DNA of 64,000 bases from an uncultured Anaerococcus sp. (lineage in GTDB: Bacteria > Bacillota > Clostridia > Tissierellales > Peptoniphilaceae): positions 1 to 64,000 of the forward strand of contig NZ_CALTTY010000002.1 in assembly GCF_943912385.1 (NCBI RefSeq), read 5' to 3'. Under the pieces are notes generated by a model. That model had not been told where the DNA came from, did not search any database, and worked only from the letters and a program-made list of their open reading frames with translations. Both the position numbers and the translations under genes were made by a program. The number at the start of each line of letters is the position of its first letter. The stretch's first letter is position 1. Shown piece by piece: positions 26,740-35,618 of this stretch.

Positions 26740-28547
26740 TTATATCCTTTGTAGGTTCTCATCATTTCTTACAAGTCTTCTACCTATTAGAAGGAGAATG
26801 AGACCTGATATAGCCATGATGACTATCCTGATATCCCCTGTTTTGACAAGTGGGCTTTTTACGACCCTAGTCATACCTCCAGGTGTGTGTTTAGTTGTGA
26901 TTGTATTGTTTTTGCTTGTTACTGTGGTTGGTTTGTATGGCTCGTTTTTAATTTTAATCGCTGGCTTGGAAATACTACCTGCACCAACTTCAAATGGAGT
27001 AAGCTCCTGTGTTATATAGTGGTTTTAGGTGCTTCGATCTCTTTGAGGGCATACTCACCATATTCAAGACCATCTATTTTAAATTCCCCATTGTCTTTTG
27101 AAACAAGGCTAATATTTTTACCATCTTGTTTTACTTCAACGTACTTATCCCCTTCTTTTTTAAGAAGGATAAATTTAGCTCCCCCAAGTCTCTTAGCTTT
27201 ATTACTTGAGTCAATTTTTACAAAGTTAAAACCGCCTTTTGCCTTACTTGGATTTCCATTTTTGTCAGCTTTGTTTTCAACCTGTTTAATGTCTATTTCA
27301 CCTTTATCATTAAGGTATCTTGAACCTTTTATGTTTAGTTCTATCTTAGTTTTACTTGCCACATAGCCTTCTGGAGCCTCAGTTTCTTCTAAGTAATATT
27401 TTCCATCTTCTAGGCCATGGATATAGACATTACCATTTTCCCCTGTGACAATCTCTTCTGCCTTACCATTTGGGTCTACTTCGTAGCAGGCCTTATCTTT
27501 TCTAAACTTAAGAATAGTCCCGTCTTCTTTATAAAGCTTAAATTTAGCATCTTTTAGGTATTCGTCTTTTTTATCTGCATCGATTTTTGTGAAGATAGGT
27601 GTTATCTTGTTTTTAACTGTGACAGTTTCTCCAAACTTAGCCTCTATTTCACCCTTTGACTCTACATTATCCTTATCATATCCAGGGTAAGATGTTTTTT
27701 CTTTAAAATAGTAGGACCCGTCAGGAAGGTTTTTGACTACAATTTTACCGTCCTTATTAGTCTTTAGTAAACTAGTTTCTCCTTCTTCATTAAAGAGGTA
27801 GTCACCATTTTTGCCGTCAACTGTAATAACCTTGTCATTACTATCTTCTGACTTTCTATAAAGTTCAAACTCTACATTGTCAAGCTTGATATCAGGCCTA
27901 TCATAATCTACTTTCACAAGGGATAAATCTTTTTTATCTACTTTTCTATCTTCTTTAGCATTTATTGTGAGTATATTTTCACTCATTTCATCATTAGGAA
28001 GTTTAACAACATGGGTTACAAGTTCGCTATTAGCACCTTTCTTTGATTTCTCTTTTGACTCATCAGTTTCCTTTATAAGGTAGTAGCCTTCTTCAAGGTC
28101 AGTGATTTCGATTTCTTCTTTTAGATTTTCAAAATCGAAATCATCTTCTTCAGTGACTAAAATTTTATCAAAAGCTTTGTTATTATGAATGAGATAGCTC
28201 TTTTCACTTGTTATATATTTGCCGCTATCTTTTAATTTCTCTTCAGCTTCCTTAATAGTTATCTTGTGAAAATCTTTAGCCTCGCTTAACATCTCATCTG
28301 CAGTTAAATCTCCATCAACTTCGAGCTTATATACTTTTACTTCTCTTTGAGATGGTCTTAGAGTTAAGCTTTTTTCTTCTTTTGATTTTTCTTCTAACTT
28401 CTCTTTGTTATTGATAGTTACATCCATATTAATGCCGTACTTATCCTCTTCTTCGGCCAGGACCCTTCCGTATGGAAGAAAGATCCCTACTATCATCAAT
28501 AAAGACAGGATATAAGCTATGTGCTTTCTTTTTAGTATACTCTTCAT
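26740..28547 (-). pseudogene. SpaA-type LPXTG pilin, frameshifted before its sorting signal
   Basis: Signal peptide (residues 1-32, ending GRVLAEEED) and three SpaA/prealbumin-like modules: LPDGSYYFKEKTSYPGY near 290, LEDGKYYLEETEAPEGY near 395 and LEYGEYALKEIEAPK at the end. The open frame stops at 27012 after 511 codons. If the run of four T at 27023-27026 (A on the coding strand) had one more base, the frame would run on through TQELTPFEVGAGSI, a Pro/Thr linker, the sorting signal LVKTGD, a hydrophobic helix and a basic tail, ending at 26740. As it stands the product cannot be anchored by sortase. It is the only pilin seen here and probably the pilus shaft or tip. Disruption is direct from sequence; biological cause is open. 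Confidence 0.78.
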
Positions 28548-28787
28548 GATTCCTCCCTAAATAATTACTAACAAAAGTCCAAGTCCTTTACGAAGAAACA
28601 CCCTAGTGGTCCCTAAAATATTTTTTGTAATATATTGATATAAAAAATATAAGTATAATAAATTTCTTCAAGTTATAATTATTATATCACAAAGTCTATA
28701 AAAATACCATTGAAAAATAGCTTTTTACCTTAATTTTTCTTAATTTCATAATTTAACTTGTTTTCCATCTTTATTTTATACAGGAAA

Positions 28788-29318
28788 TTAAGCTTGTTTA
28801 AAGTCCCTAGCTTCTATTATATTTACCTGGCAGGATGCTAGTGCTACTAGACTTGCTTCGTGGGTCTTTTGGCTGGTGGCCCTGCAGAGGTCTTCTATGA
28901 CTGTAACTTCTGTTTCAAGAAGGGCATTTTTTATCATTACTGCATTCGACAAGACACAAATATCAGTACAAATACCTACCATATAGATTTGGTCAATTTT
29001 TTCCTCCTCATTTAAGTCTTTTAAATAGTCAACAAGGTCATATGACCCAAAGGATGGCTTATCTATAACCTTTTTATCCCCACTGTCTATAACAAGCTCC
29101 CATCCTTTTGTCCCCTTGATGCAGTGGGTAACTGGAAGGTGCTTGCCCTCAAGGCTTTCTAAGTAATCCTTATCATGGGTGTCCCTAGTGAAGATAGTCT
29201 CTCCCTTAAAATTTTTAATTAAATTTTTTATTGGCTCAACTATCTTATCATTTCCTTCATTTCCCAAAGACCCATCCACAAAATCATTTTGCAAGTCAAT
29301 TACAAGTAATACGTCCAT
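28788..29318 (-). CDS. Isochorismatase-family cysteine hydrolase (nicotinamidase-like)
   Basis: A 176-aa single-domain hydrolase. The triad is visible: Asp8 (VIDLQNDFVDG), Lys87 (VIDKPSFGSY) and Cys121 (GICTDICV), with the usual cis-peptide neighbourhood. THCIKGTKGWELV is common in the nicotinamidase-related branch, which would turn nicotinamide into nicotinate for NAD salvage. That would fit the nearby NiaR gene, but no NiaR-like dyad precedes this gene. Metal-binding D-x-H residues (TRDTHDKDY) are present, supporting nicotinamidase. Substrate remains inferred. Confidence 0.82.
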   Translation of the reverse strand: MDVLLVIDLQNDFVDGSLGNEGNDKIVEPIKNLIKNFKGETIFTRDTHDKDYLESLEGKHLPVTHCIKGTKGWELVIDSGDKKVIDKPSFGSYDLVDYLKDLNEEEKIDQIYMVGICTDICVLSNAVMIKNALLETEVTVIEDLCRATSQKTHEASLVALASCQVNIIEARDFKQA

Positions 29319-29395
29319 AAAATCTCCTTTGTTTTTTCTAATAATATATGGATTAAATCATTAAATTCAAGGGACTTCGGGCTAAAAAATACTTT

Positions 29396-29425
29396 TTGTT
29401 TTGTTTTTCTTTTCTTGGGTATTAT
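29396..29425 (+). promoter_or_regulatory. Probable promoter of the superoxide reductase gene
   Basis: TTGTTT and TATTAT separated by 18 bases, ending about 36 bases before the start codon. Confidence 0.4.
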
Positions 29426-29461
29426 AGATAATGAACAATGAATTATAAATGGAGGAAAATT

Positions 29462-29815
29462 ATGAGACTAACTGAAACAGTTCAAACTGCAGATTGGAAA
29501 TCTGAAAAACACGTACCAGTAATCCACGTAGAAAAAGAAGACGGACTTATCCACATCAAAGCTAATGTAGGTGAAGAAATTGCTCACCCAAATACAGATG
29601 AACACCATATCGCATGGATTAAGGTATTCTTTAAACCTGAAGGAGCAAAATTCCCAATCGAAGTAGCATCATATGAAGCTAAAGCTCACGGCGAAGAAGG
29701 AATATTCACCCAACCATGTGTTGAAGCTAGAGTTAAATCTGACAAGGGCGGAGAAGTATACGCACTTTCTTACTGCAACATTCACGGTCTTTGGGAAAAC
29801 TCAGAAGAAATTTAA
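29462..29815 (+). CDS. Superoxide reductase (neelaredoxin, class II)
   Basis: A 117-aa single-domain iron protein that reduces superoxide to peroxide without making oxygen, a typical anaerobe defence. Fe ligands of the family are visible: His17 (SEKHVPVI, with the Lys16 lid residue), His42, His48 (AHPNTDEHH), Cys105 and His108 (SYCNIHGLW). No N-terminal desulforedoxin-type Cys4 domain, hence class II. The start at 29462 follows GGAGG by six bases; an in-frame ATG 24 bases earlier has no ribosome site. Monocistronic with promoter and terminator. Confidence 0.93.
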   Translation: MRLTETVQTADWKSEKHVPVIHVEKEDGLIHIKANVGEEIAHPNTDEHHIAWIKVFFKPEGAKFPIEVASYEAKAHGEEGIFTQPCVEARVKSDKGGEVYALSYCNIHGLWENSEEI

Positions 29816-29822
29816 GCATTTT

Positions 29823-29850
29823 AAAAGCAAGGCCACCTGCCTTGCTTTTT
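29823..29850. terminator. Terminator after superoxide reductase
   Basis: AAAAGCAAGG and CCTTGCTTTTT arms; may serve the converging enoyl-CoA hydratase-like gene as well. Confidence 0.8.
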
Positions 29851-29860
29851 GCTTTTCTTA

Positions 29861-30895
29861 TTATAGTGTCAGCAAATCCTCGATTTCACTTTCTTTTACA
29901 TCCTCTAATTTCTTAATAGGCCAGATTGGTTTTTTATCCTTATCAATCATAACTGACCTGATTCCTTCTTCTATAGACCCGCATTTAAGACCATGGTTAA
30001 TAATTTTTAGGTCTAAATCAAGGGTGTCTTTTCTAGAAAGCTTTTTTCCTAAGAAATATTTTTCAAATTGAACCTTGGTCATAAAAGGATCTCTTCCTTC
30101 TAGGATTTCTAGCTTATCTTTTGCAAAGTCATCATCAGCATTGTTTTTAAGTTCCGTAATTATTTCTTCTACAGAGTTTTTTCCAAAGTATCTTTCAATT
30201 TTTTCCATATCCCTACTTAGGTCACTATCTGAAAGCTTTTTTGTTAAATCTTTTATTTTTCCTTTAAAGTTATCTATAAGGTCTAGCCTGTCTGTATCCA
30301 GTTCAAATAGTCTTCTTAAAACTTCCTCGTAATCAGAAGAACTAATTAACACATCAGACAGATTAAATCTCACAAGGTCATCAGGATAAATTCTCGCTCC
30401 TGTTAGCCCTACATACTGACCCAGGGCTTGGGGAAGCTTTGATATATAGTGGCCTACTGACACATCTGGAACAAAGCCAAGGCTAGTTTCTGGCATGGCC
30501 CAATTTACAGTCTCATCAGCTATGATGAGGTCTGAATGGATTGTAAGACCTATTCCCCCACCCATGGTCACTCCGTACCAGTGGCTTATTATTGGTTTTG
30601 GGTAGTCTATTATATATTTATTAAGGCCAAATTCTTTCTTAAAAAATTCATCCTTAGTATTTGCCTTTTCATTTTTTATATAGTTTTCATAGATTTCTTT
30701 TAGATCTCCTCCAGCAGATAAGCCTCCTTCTGCCTTAGAATCAAAAAAAACAGCCTTGACAGCTGGGTCTTTTTCCCAGATATCTAGTATTTCTTCAATT
30801 TTCTCTATCATCTGGCAATTTAAGGCATTTAAAGCCTTTGGTCTATCTAAGTAGATTATCCCAATCTTATTTTTTATCTGTTTTTGTATCATCAT
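29861..30895 (-). CDS. Enoyl-CoA hydratase/isomerase family protein (3-hydroxyisobutyryl-CoA hydrolase-like)
   Basis: A 344-aa crotonase-fold protein. The N-terminal part has IIYLDRPKALNALNCQMIEK and the oxyanion-hole segments GGLSAGGDLKEIYEN and YGVTMGGGIGLTIHSDLIIA. ANETSLGFVPDVSVGHYISK-like sequence (MPETSLGFVPDVSVG) follows. The ~100-residue C-terminal extension (DPFMTKVQFEKYFLGKK; EEGIRSVMIDKDKKPIW) places it in the ECH_2 group with 3-hydroxyisobutyryl-CoA hydrolases of valine breakdown. No other valine genes are adjacent, so the physiological thioester is uncertain. Confidence 0.82.
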   Translation of the reverse strand: MMIQKQIKNKIGIIYLDRPKALNALNCQMIEKIEEILDIWEKDPAVKAVFFDSKAEGGLSAGGDLKEIYENYIKNEKANTKDEFFKKEFGLNKYIIDYPKPIISHWYGVTMGGGIGLTIHSDLIIADETVNWAMPETSLGFVPDVSVGHYISKLPQALGQYVGLTGARIYPDDLVRFNLSDVLISSSDYEEVLRRLFELDTDRLDLIDNFKGKIKDLTKKLSDSDLSRDMEKIERYFGKNSVEEIITELKNNADDDFAKDKLEILEGRDPFMTKVQFEKYFLGKKLSRKDTLDLDLKIINHGLKCGSIEEGIRSVMIDKDKKPIWPIKKLEDVKESEIEDLLTL

Positions 30896-30987
30896 TCCTC
30901 CAAGTTTAGATCTATCTTATTCTTTTAAAATTTAATTCCTTATTATATATACCAATTATAGCTTTAAGTTAAACAATTTAGTTTAAA

Positions 30988-31242
30988 GACCTGATACTTT
31001 AGTATGAAGTCCTAACCACATTTTCAGACAAGCCCGTCGGCTTAAGGAGACAGAATGTATGGTAGGTCTGATGCTTTAGCACGAAATTCGTCTTGCCATA
31101 GCAATATTTTTATGGATAACGCTCCTACTCGTCACGTTAGTCCATAAAAAATTGCATAAGGTTCTACATCAATTTTTCATCGCACTTTTTGGTGCTTGAA
31201 AAATTGTGTAGACCAGCCAAATTTTGCTCGCAAAATTTGGCT
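30988..31242. repeat. Array of five consecutive hairpins
   Basis: Non-coding region upstream of the enoyl-CoA hydratase-like gene. Two related units, CTGATACTTTAGTATGAAG (30991-31009) and CTGATGCTTTAGCACGAAA (31069-31087), keep the fold through paired base changes. Long hairpins lie at 31015-31063, 31101-31155 (GCAATATTTTTATGGA with TCCATAAAAAATTGC), 31163-31212 (TCTACA...TGTAGA with a long inner stem) and 31215-31242 (AGCCAAATTTTG, loop CTCG, perfect). It may be a structured RNA or a dispersed intergenic repeat. No ORF is apparent. Confidence 0.6.
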
Positions 31243-31249
31243 TACCATT

Positions 31250-31279
31250 AAAAAAAGTAGCCCCGAAGGACTACTTTTA
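31250..31279 (-). terminator. Terminator of the flavoprotein reductase gene
   Basis: AGTAG and CTACT outer arms with CC/GG inner pairs and a TTTTTTT run on the minus strand, 11 bases beyond the stop. Confidence 0.75.
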
Positions 31280-31289
31280 GCTTCTAGTC

Positions 31290-33080
31290 TTATTTCTTAG
31301 CGTTTTCTGCTGCGTTTTGACCAGCGATTCTACCGAATACTGTAATGTCAGCCATTGCTACAGATCCAAGTCTGTTTGAACCGTGGATACCACCTGTAAC
31401 TTCACCAGCTGCGTAAAGACCATCTATCCATTCACCATCTGTATTTATTACTTGTGCTTCTGGATCGATTTTTAAACCACCCATTGTGTGGTGAACAGCT
31501 GGACCTGCCTTCATCATGTAGAATGGAGCGTCTTTTACTTGCCATCCTAGCATTCTTAGGTTGAAGTCTGGGTCTTCTTCTTTTGCAGAGTTTTCGTTGA
31601 ACTTATTTACTGTTTCAATAAGGGCATCTTTATCAATTTCAAAGTGTTCAGCTAATTCTTCTATAGTATCAGCTTTAACCATTAGGCCTCTTTCGTATAG
31701 GCTTTCTGCTTCTTGTGGGTTTGATGCCATAGTTCCTGTTGTTTCGTTTGATGTTTCATCCCAAAGTAGGTAGCCAACATGGTCTGTTTGGTCTTTGATT
31801 GCCATTGAGATTGCACGTCTTGTGTCAAGCTCTTCAACAAATCTCTCACCTTCTTTGTTTACTAGAAGAGCACCACCTACAAGTCTGGTATCTCCAGAGT
31901 AAAGAAGTTTACCTGTTTCAACGTCACAGATTGGGTAAAGTTGGATTTTATCCATATCAACTGTATCTGCACCTAATTCTTGAGCCATGAGGATACCGTC
32001 ACCTGTAGCTCCTGGTGAGTTTGTTGAAAGAACGTGTTCGTCAATTTCATTGTCGTTTTCATAAGTCATTTCATCGTTAGATCCAAATCCACCTGATGCT
32101 ATAACAACTGATTTAGCCTTAACGATCATTTCGCCGTCAGCTGTTTCAACTTTAACACCACAAACCTTACCATCTTCTGTTAAAATTTCTTTAACATCAG
32201 CTTCAGTTTGTACATCTATTCCAAGTTCTTCTGTCTTCTTTAGGTAATTTTTGATTAGCTCGTTACCAGTGTGAGCTGCTGGTATAAGTGACCTTTTAAC
32301 TGAGTGCCCACCGAAGAACATAAGTGAGTCTAACCACTCAACTCCGATGTCATCTCTTAGCCAGTAGGCATCTTCTGTAGCGTGGTCAGCTAGAACCTCG
32401 ATTAGTTCTGGATTACCACCTGCTTCTTCGATATCTTCTGCGTAAAGTTCTTTAGAGTCTTCTATACCATCTTTTTCTTGAAGTTCGTTTGCTGGAGCTG
32501 CATACTCTCCACCAGAAATAAGGGTGTTACCACCAACTGAAGCTAGTTTTTCAAGAAGCATAACATCTGCTCCTTCTTCCTTAGCGCTAACTGCTGCAGC
32601 AAAACCTGCACCACCACCGCCGATGACAACTACATCAGTTTCTTTTTCGGTAGTTTCGCCTTCTTTTTTCTCATCTTCTGTTTCAAATGCCTTTACATCC
32701 CTACCGCTTGCTTCGATAGCAGACCTCACTGCTTCTACAACTGCAGTAGATGTAACTGTTGCACCTGATACATTGTCAACACTTACAGAATTGTTTTCAA
32801 CGATTTTTTCACTAAGGTTATCAATAGCCTTATCACCTAGGCCTTCTGTCTCTTCGTGGTCAAAGTCGATTTTTTCGATCTTATCACCATCGAAAGTAAC
32901 TACAGCCTTGACATCACCATTGTGCCCCTTTGCTGTACCTTCTCCGGTTTTTTCGCCTGTAGCTTCTTCTACTTGGGCGTCTTTTGCATCTTCTGACTTA
33001 TCTTCAGTCTTAGCTCCCTCACAAGCTGTGAAAAGCATAGACATTGATAATAGCAATGCTAACGTTTTTTTCTTGTTCAT
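31290..33080 (-). CDS. FMN/FAD-dependent fumarate reductase-like lipoprotein
   Basis: A 596-aa exported flavoprotein. Lipobox LFTAC with Cys20 anchors it outside the membrane. An Asp/Glu/Lys linker precedes an FMN_bind domain (about 48-128) with SGAT at 105-108, the motif whose Thr is covalently flavinylated by ApbE in this family. From residue 150 comes the FAD-binding fumarate-reductase domain: VIGGGGAGFAAAVSAKEEGA, HTGNELIKNY, and C-terminal GEVTGGIHGSNRLGSVA. It reduces fumarate, urocanate or a related enoate as an external electron acceptor. The acceptor is not determinable. No heme motif (CXXCH) is present. Confidence 0.9.
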   Translation of the reverse strand: MNKKKTLALLLSMSMLFTACEGAKTEDKSEDAKDAQVEEATGEKTGEGTAKGHNGDVKAVVTFDGDKIEKIDFDHEETEGLGDKAIDNLSEKIVENNSVSVDNVSGATVTSTAVVEAVRSAIEASGRDVKAFETEDEKKEGETTEKETDVVVIGGGGAGFAAAVSAKEEGADVMLLEKLASVGGNTLISGGEYAAPANELQEKDGIEDSKELYAEDIEEAGGNPELIEVLADHATEDAYWLRDDIGVEWLDSLMFFGGHSVKRSLIPAAHTGNELIKNYLKKTEELGIDVQTEADVKEILTEDGKVCGVKVETADGEMIVKAKSVVIASGGFGSNDEMTYENDNEIDEHVLSTNSPGATGDGILMAQELGADTVDMDKIQLYPICDVETGKLLYSGDTRLVGGALLVNKEGERFVEELDTRRAISMAIKDQTDHVGYLLWDETSNETTGTMASNPQEAESLYERGLMVKADTIEELAEHFEIDKDALIETVNKFNENSAKEEDPDFNLRMLGWQVKDAPFYMMKAGPAVHHTMGGLKIDPEAQVINTDGEWIDGLYAAGEVTGGIHGSNRLGSVAMADITVFGRIAGQNAAENAKK

Positions 33081-33208
33081 ACTCTCTCCTTCTATGTATT
33101 CTGTTTCTTAAGTATAATATCAGATAAGAAAATTCTTTGCAAGTCTCTAGACTATCAAGATAAAGAAAGCTTTATATTTTTTAACAAAGTACAATATTAT
33201 ACAGGAAA

Positions 33209-33239
33209 TTGGCTTTTTATAAGGTTTTACTAGTATAAT
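33209..33239 (+). promoter_or_regulatory. Possible promoter of the ECF sigma operon
   Basis: TTGGCT and TATAAT separated by 19 bases; the -10 is perfect but the spacing is long. Confidence 0.35.
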
Positions 33240-33314
33240 TATAAATATTTTTAAAATAAAATATGTTGATAGATTTTGCACTTTCCAAACGAACATATAA
33301 GTGAAGGAGGAAAT

Positions 33315-33839
33315 ATGGATGAAGGAAAGATAATTAAGGGCATCAAAAAAAGAAATGAAAAATCCCTAAGTATTTTTATAGACACCTACGGCCCGGTTAT
33401 GAAAGCAAGTATTTATAAGGTATTAACCTTTAACGAAAATATAAGGATGGAGGTCCTAAACGATAGCGTCCTTGCTGTTTGGGATAATATAGACTCCTTT
33501 GATCCAAAAAGATCAAGCTTTAAAACTTGGTGTGCAGGTGTGGCAAGATATAAGGCGATAGACGCCCTTAGAAAAGAAATCAGGCACAAAAGTGTGGACT
33601 TCGATGAGGTGGAAAATTATATAGAAGACGAAACTGAGATTTACTTAGACGAGACAGATGAGATTCTAAAGGTCCTTGACGAAAAAGACCGAGAAATTTT
33701 TAGGAAATTATTTATAGAAGGCTATTCCTACGACGACCTAGAAAAAATCTACGACATATCAAAAGCAGGGCTTTATAACAGGGTATCCAGGGGCAAGAAA
33801 AAAATTAGAAAGGAAATTCGAGATGAAAAATGTTTATGA
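33315..33839 (+). CDS. ECF-type RNA polymerase sigma factor
   Basis: A 174-aa sigma-70-family protein with regions 2 and 4 only. Region 2: SVLAVWDNIDSFDPKRSSFK and TWCAGVARYKAIDALRKEIR near residues 50-95. Region 4: LDEKDREIFRKLFIEGYSYD and DISKAGLYNRVSRGKKKIRK, the -35-binding helix-turn-helix. The start at 33315 is supported by GGAGG four bases upstream; an upstream in-frame ATG lacks one. It overlaps the next gene by 17 bases, the usual arrangement of an ECF sigma with its regulator. The signal sensed is unknown. Confidence 0.9.
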   Translation: MDEGKIIKGIKKRNEKSLSIFIDTYGPVMKASIYKVLTFNENIRMEVLNDSVLAVWDNIDSFDPKRSSFKTWCAGVARYKAIDALRKEIRHKSVDFDEVENYIEDETEIYLDETDEILKVLDEKDREIFRKLFIEGYSYDDLEKIYDISKAGLYNRVSRGKKKIRKEIRDEKCL

Positions 33840-34809
33840 TAAGATAAATGACCTAGACTTTGAAACCGAAGAATTTAAGCTTACCGATATAGAAAGAGAA
33901 AAGTTGATGAAAACAGCACAATCCTATAAGAAAAATTCCAAGAAAAAATATATGGGTCTTGCAGCAGCCCTCTTGCTTGCAGCAGGGCTCACCGTTCCCC
34001 CCGTAAGGGCAGAAGTTTCTAAGGCCTTCACAGATATAAAAGTTTCTATGATGGAAACAATAGGAGCAAGCCCTCAATCTTACAAGTATGTAACAGAACT
34101 TCACAAACCAATAGAAATAGGCGATGAATCAATCGTGCTCGAAAATCTTGTAATCGAAGATGATAAGGTCTACTCTAATATTCTTATTGATCCAAAGGGA
34201 AAAAGTATTGAAGAATCAAATGAAACACCTTATATCTACAAAGTAGTAATAAATGGTGAAACCTACAAGGCTTGGGGATCAAGCGGATCAAAAGGAATGT
34301 CAGATGATGGTAAGGCCTTTGTTTCTGAATCTATGACAACATTCGACAAGACTTTCCCAGAACTAGACCAGGCAGATATCGACCTATACATTGGAAGTGG
34401 CTTTTCAAATGAAATAGTATCCATAAAAGCAAGCTCTAATATAGTAAATAGAGATAACAAATTCCTAGCTAAAGATTATAAACTTGAAAGCGGTGCAAAT
34501 ATAAGGTTGATTAAGGTCAACCCTATCACCATGACTGCTGTAATTGAAGGACTTGATCCTGCTTATGACTATCAGGTTGAGGGTATTGACAAGGAAGGTA
34601 ATAATGTCTATCTTGACCTAAGGACAGGTGATAATGGCGTCTCTACCTTTATCTATAATTCTACCTTCTCAGATTTAAGCCTTGATGAAATAAAAGATGG
34701 AAGAGAAATTACCTTTAGCCTATCAAGGGCAAAAATAAACGAATCTTCTGGTAAGCTAACAGATGGAAACTACGAAGAAGTAGAAGTTTTTACCTTGTCA
34801 TCAAAATAG
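33823..34809 (+). CDS. DUF4179-type membrane protein, putative anti-sigma factor
   Basis: A 328-aa protein. Residues 1-40 are cytoplasmic and charged (the presumed sigma-binding part), then one membrane helix YMGLAAALLLAAGLTVPPV at about 43-62. A ~260-residue extracellular domain follows with the DUF4179 pattern (KIETGDESIVLENLVIEDD-like strand, VYSNILIDPKGKS). Such proteins are encoded directly after ECF sigma factors and hold them at the membrane. Overlap of 17 bases with the sigma gene supports this. The anti-sigma role is by context, not shown. Confidence 0.78.
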   Translation: MKNVYDKINDLDFETEEFKLTDIEREKLMKTAQSYKKNSKKKYMGLAAALLLAAGLTVPPVRAEVSKAFTDIKVSMMETIGASPQSYKYVTELHKPIEIGDESIVLENLVIEDDKVYSNILIDPKGKSIEESNETPYIYKVVINGETYKAWGSSGSKGMSDDGKAFVSESMTTFDKTFPELDQADIDLYIGSGFSNEIVSIKASSNIVNRDNKFLAKDYKLESGANIRLIKVNPITMTAVIEGLDPAYDYQVEGIDKEGNNVYLDLRTGDNGVSTFIYNSTFSDLSLDEIKDGREITFSLSRAKINESSGKLTDGNYEEVEVFTLSSK

Positions 34810-34814
34810 ACACC

Positions 34815-34845
34815 AAAAAAGTAGGTCAAAATGACCTACTTTTTA
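34815..34845. terminator. Terminator after the sigma/anti-sigma pair
   Basis: AAAAAGTAGGTC and GACCTACTTTTT with a 5-base loop; symmetric, so it can also end the converging gene at 34856. Confidence 0.85.
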
Positions 34846-34855
34846 AATCTATAAT

Positions 34856-35230
34856 CTAATAAGCATAATCTACCATCTTATAAACCATGTAAAGCTGGTA
34901 GCAGGATGTAAGTATAAATAATATTATAAAGTTAATATTTGTACTGATGGAAAAAGTTATAGAAAAGGGCATGAGGGCATAGCATATATAGTGAAGCACC
35001 TTATATTTCTTATCTATCTCTTCAAGATATGCATTAGTCTTACTAGAAAATTTTAACCCTATACGTTTTTGGTATACTAGTCCAAGGACTCCAAAGGCAA
35101 GGCTTAACCAAATGGTGACCCACTTATCATAGACTTTTATTTGATAAATTGCTATGGCCATCAATATAAACATGACTCCCAAAAGCCCTATATAGGTATT
35201 TTTCTCTTTACTTGAAATGTTTTTTGTCAT
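34856..35230 (-). CDS. Small membrane protein, four helices
   Basis: A 124-aa protein with paired hydrophobic segments near residues 12-30 and 36-52 and again near 80-118, separated by a basic stretch (YQKRIGLKFSSKTNAYLEEI). The ATG at 35228-35230 follows GGGAG by five bases; the open frame extends 41 residues further upstream but without a ribosome site and across the promoter region. No family recognised. It is divergent from another small membrane protein gene. Confidence 0.6.
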   Translation of the reverse strand: MTKNISSKEKNTYIGLLGVMFILMAIAIYQIKVYDKWVTIWLSLAFGVLGLVYQKRIGLKFSSKTNAYLEEIDKKYKVLHYICYALMPFSITFSISTNINFIILFILTSCYQLYMVYKMVDYAY

Positions 35231-35336
35231 AATATCTCCCTTCTTAGTTACTTTATACCCAGAAGACCTGTTTAATAAAACTGCAGGCGGGTAGACTAAG
35301 AATAGGTGTTTATTTATATGGAAGAAAGGAGTTTTT

Positions 35337-35540
35337 ATGAAAAAAGAGCACATCTTTTCGCCCTACATGCTTGCCTTTGGTGTTTTTGTTTTGATAGCTA
35401 AGGGATTTTTAGACTACTGGCTAGCTGGTAGCTTTTCCATACTTTCTTATTTTACCCATAATTATATTTATATTTTTGGGGTCTTCACATACTACCTAGC
35501 CTATATCGACTACCATAAAAAAGAACACAGACAGGATTAA
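35337..35540 (+). CDS. Small membrane protein (67 aa)
   Basis: Two hydrophobic segments (about residues 10-26 and 36-56) and a charged end. AAAGGAG lies six bases before the ATG. The stop codon lies inside the following terminator hairpin. No family recognised; the ribosome site and terminator support a real gene. Confidence 0.6.
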   Translation: MKKEHIFSPYMLAFGVFVLIAKGFLDYWLAGSFSILSYFTHNYIYIFGVFTYYLAYIDYHKKEHRQD

Positions 35541-35553
35541 ATCCTGTCTTTTT
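35529..35553 (+). terminator. Terminator overlapping the small gene's end
   Basis: AGACAGGAT and ATCCTGTCT arms, then TTTTT. Confidence 0.75.
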
Positions 35554-35569
35554 AAATTTATAAAACATT

Positions 35570-35593
35570 AAAAAAGGAGGCAATTAGCCTCCT
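35570..35593 (-). terminator. Terminator of the lon-engB end of the operon
   Basis: AGGAGGC and GCCTCCT arms, then TTTTTT on the minus strand, 26 bases past the last gene of the run. Confidence 0.7.
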
Positions 35594-35618
35594 AAGTTTT
35601 CTAAACTCTATAGCTTTG

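Noticed and set aside
30988..31242. CRISPR array
   Set aside because: Hairpins differ in sequence and spacing; no repeated 25-40 base units and no cas genes in the window.
32524..33111. A 195-codon plus-strand open frame rich in Ser/Thr
   Set aside because: It is a mirror of the flavoprotein lipoprotein gene, whose motifs are unambiguous.
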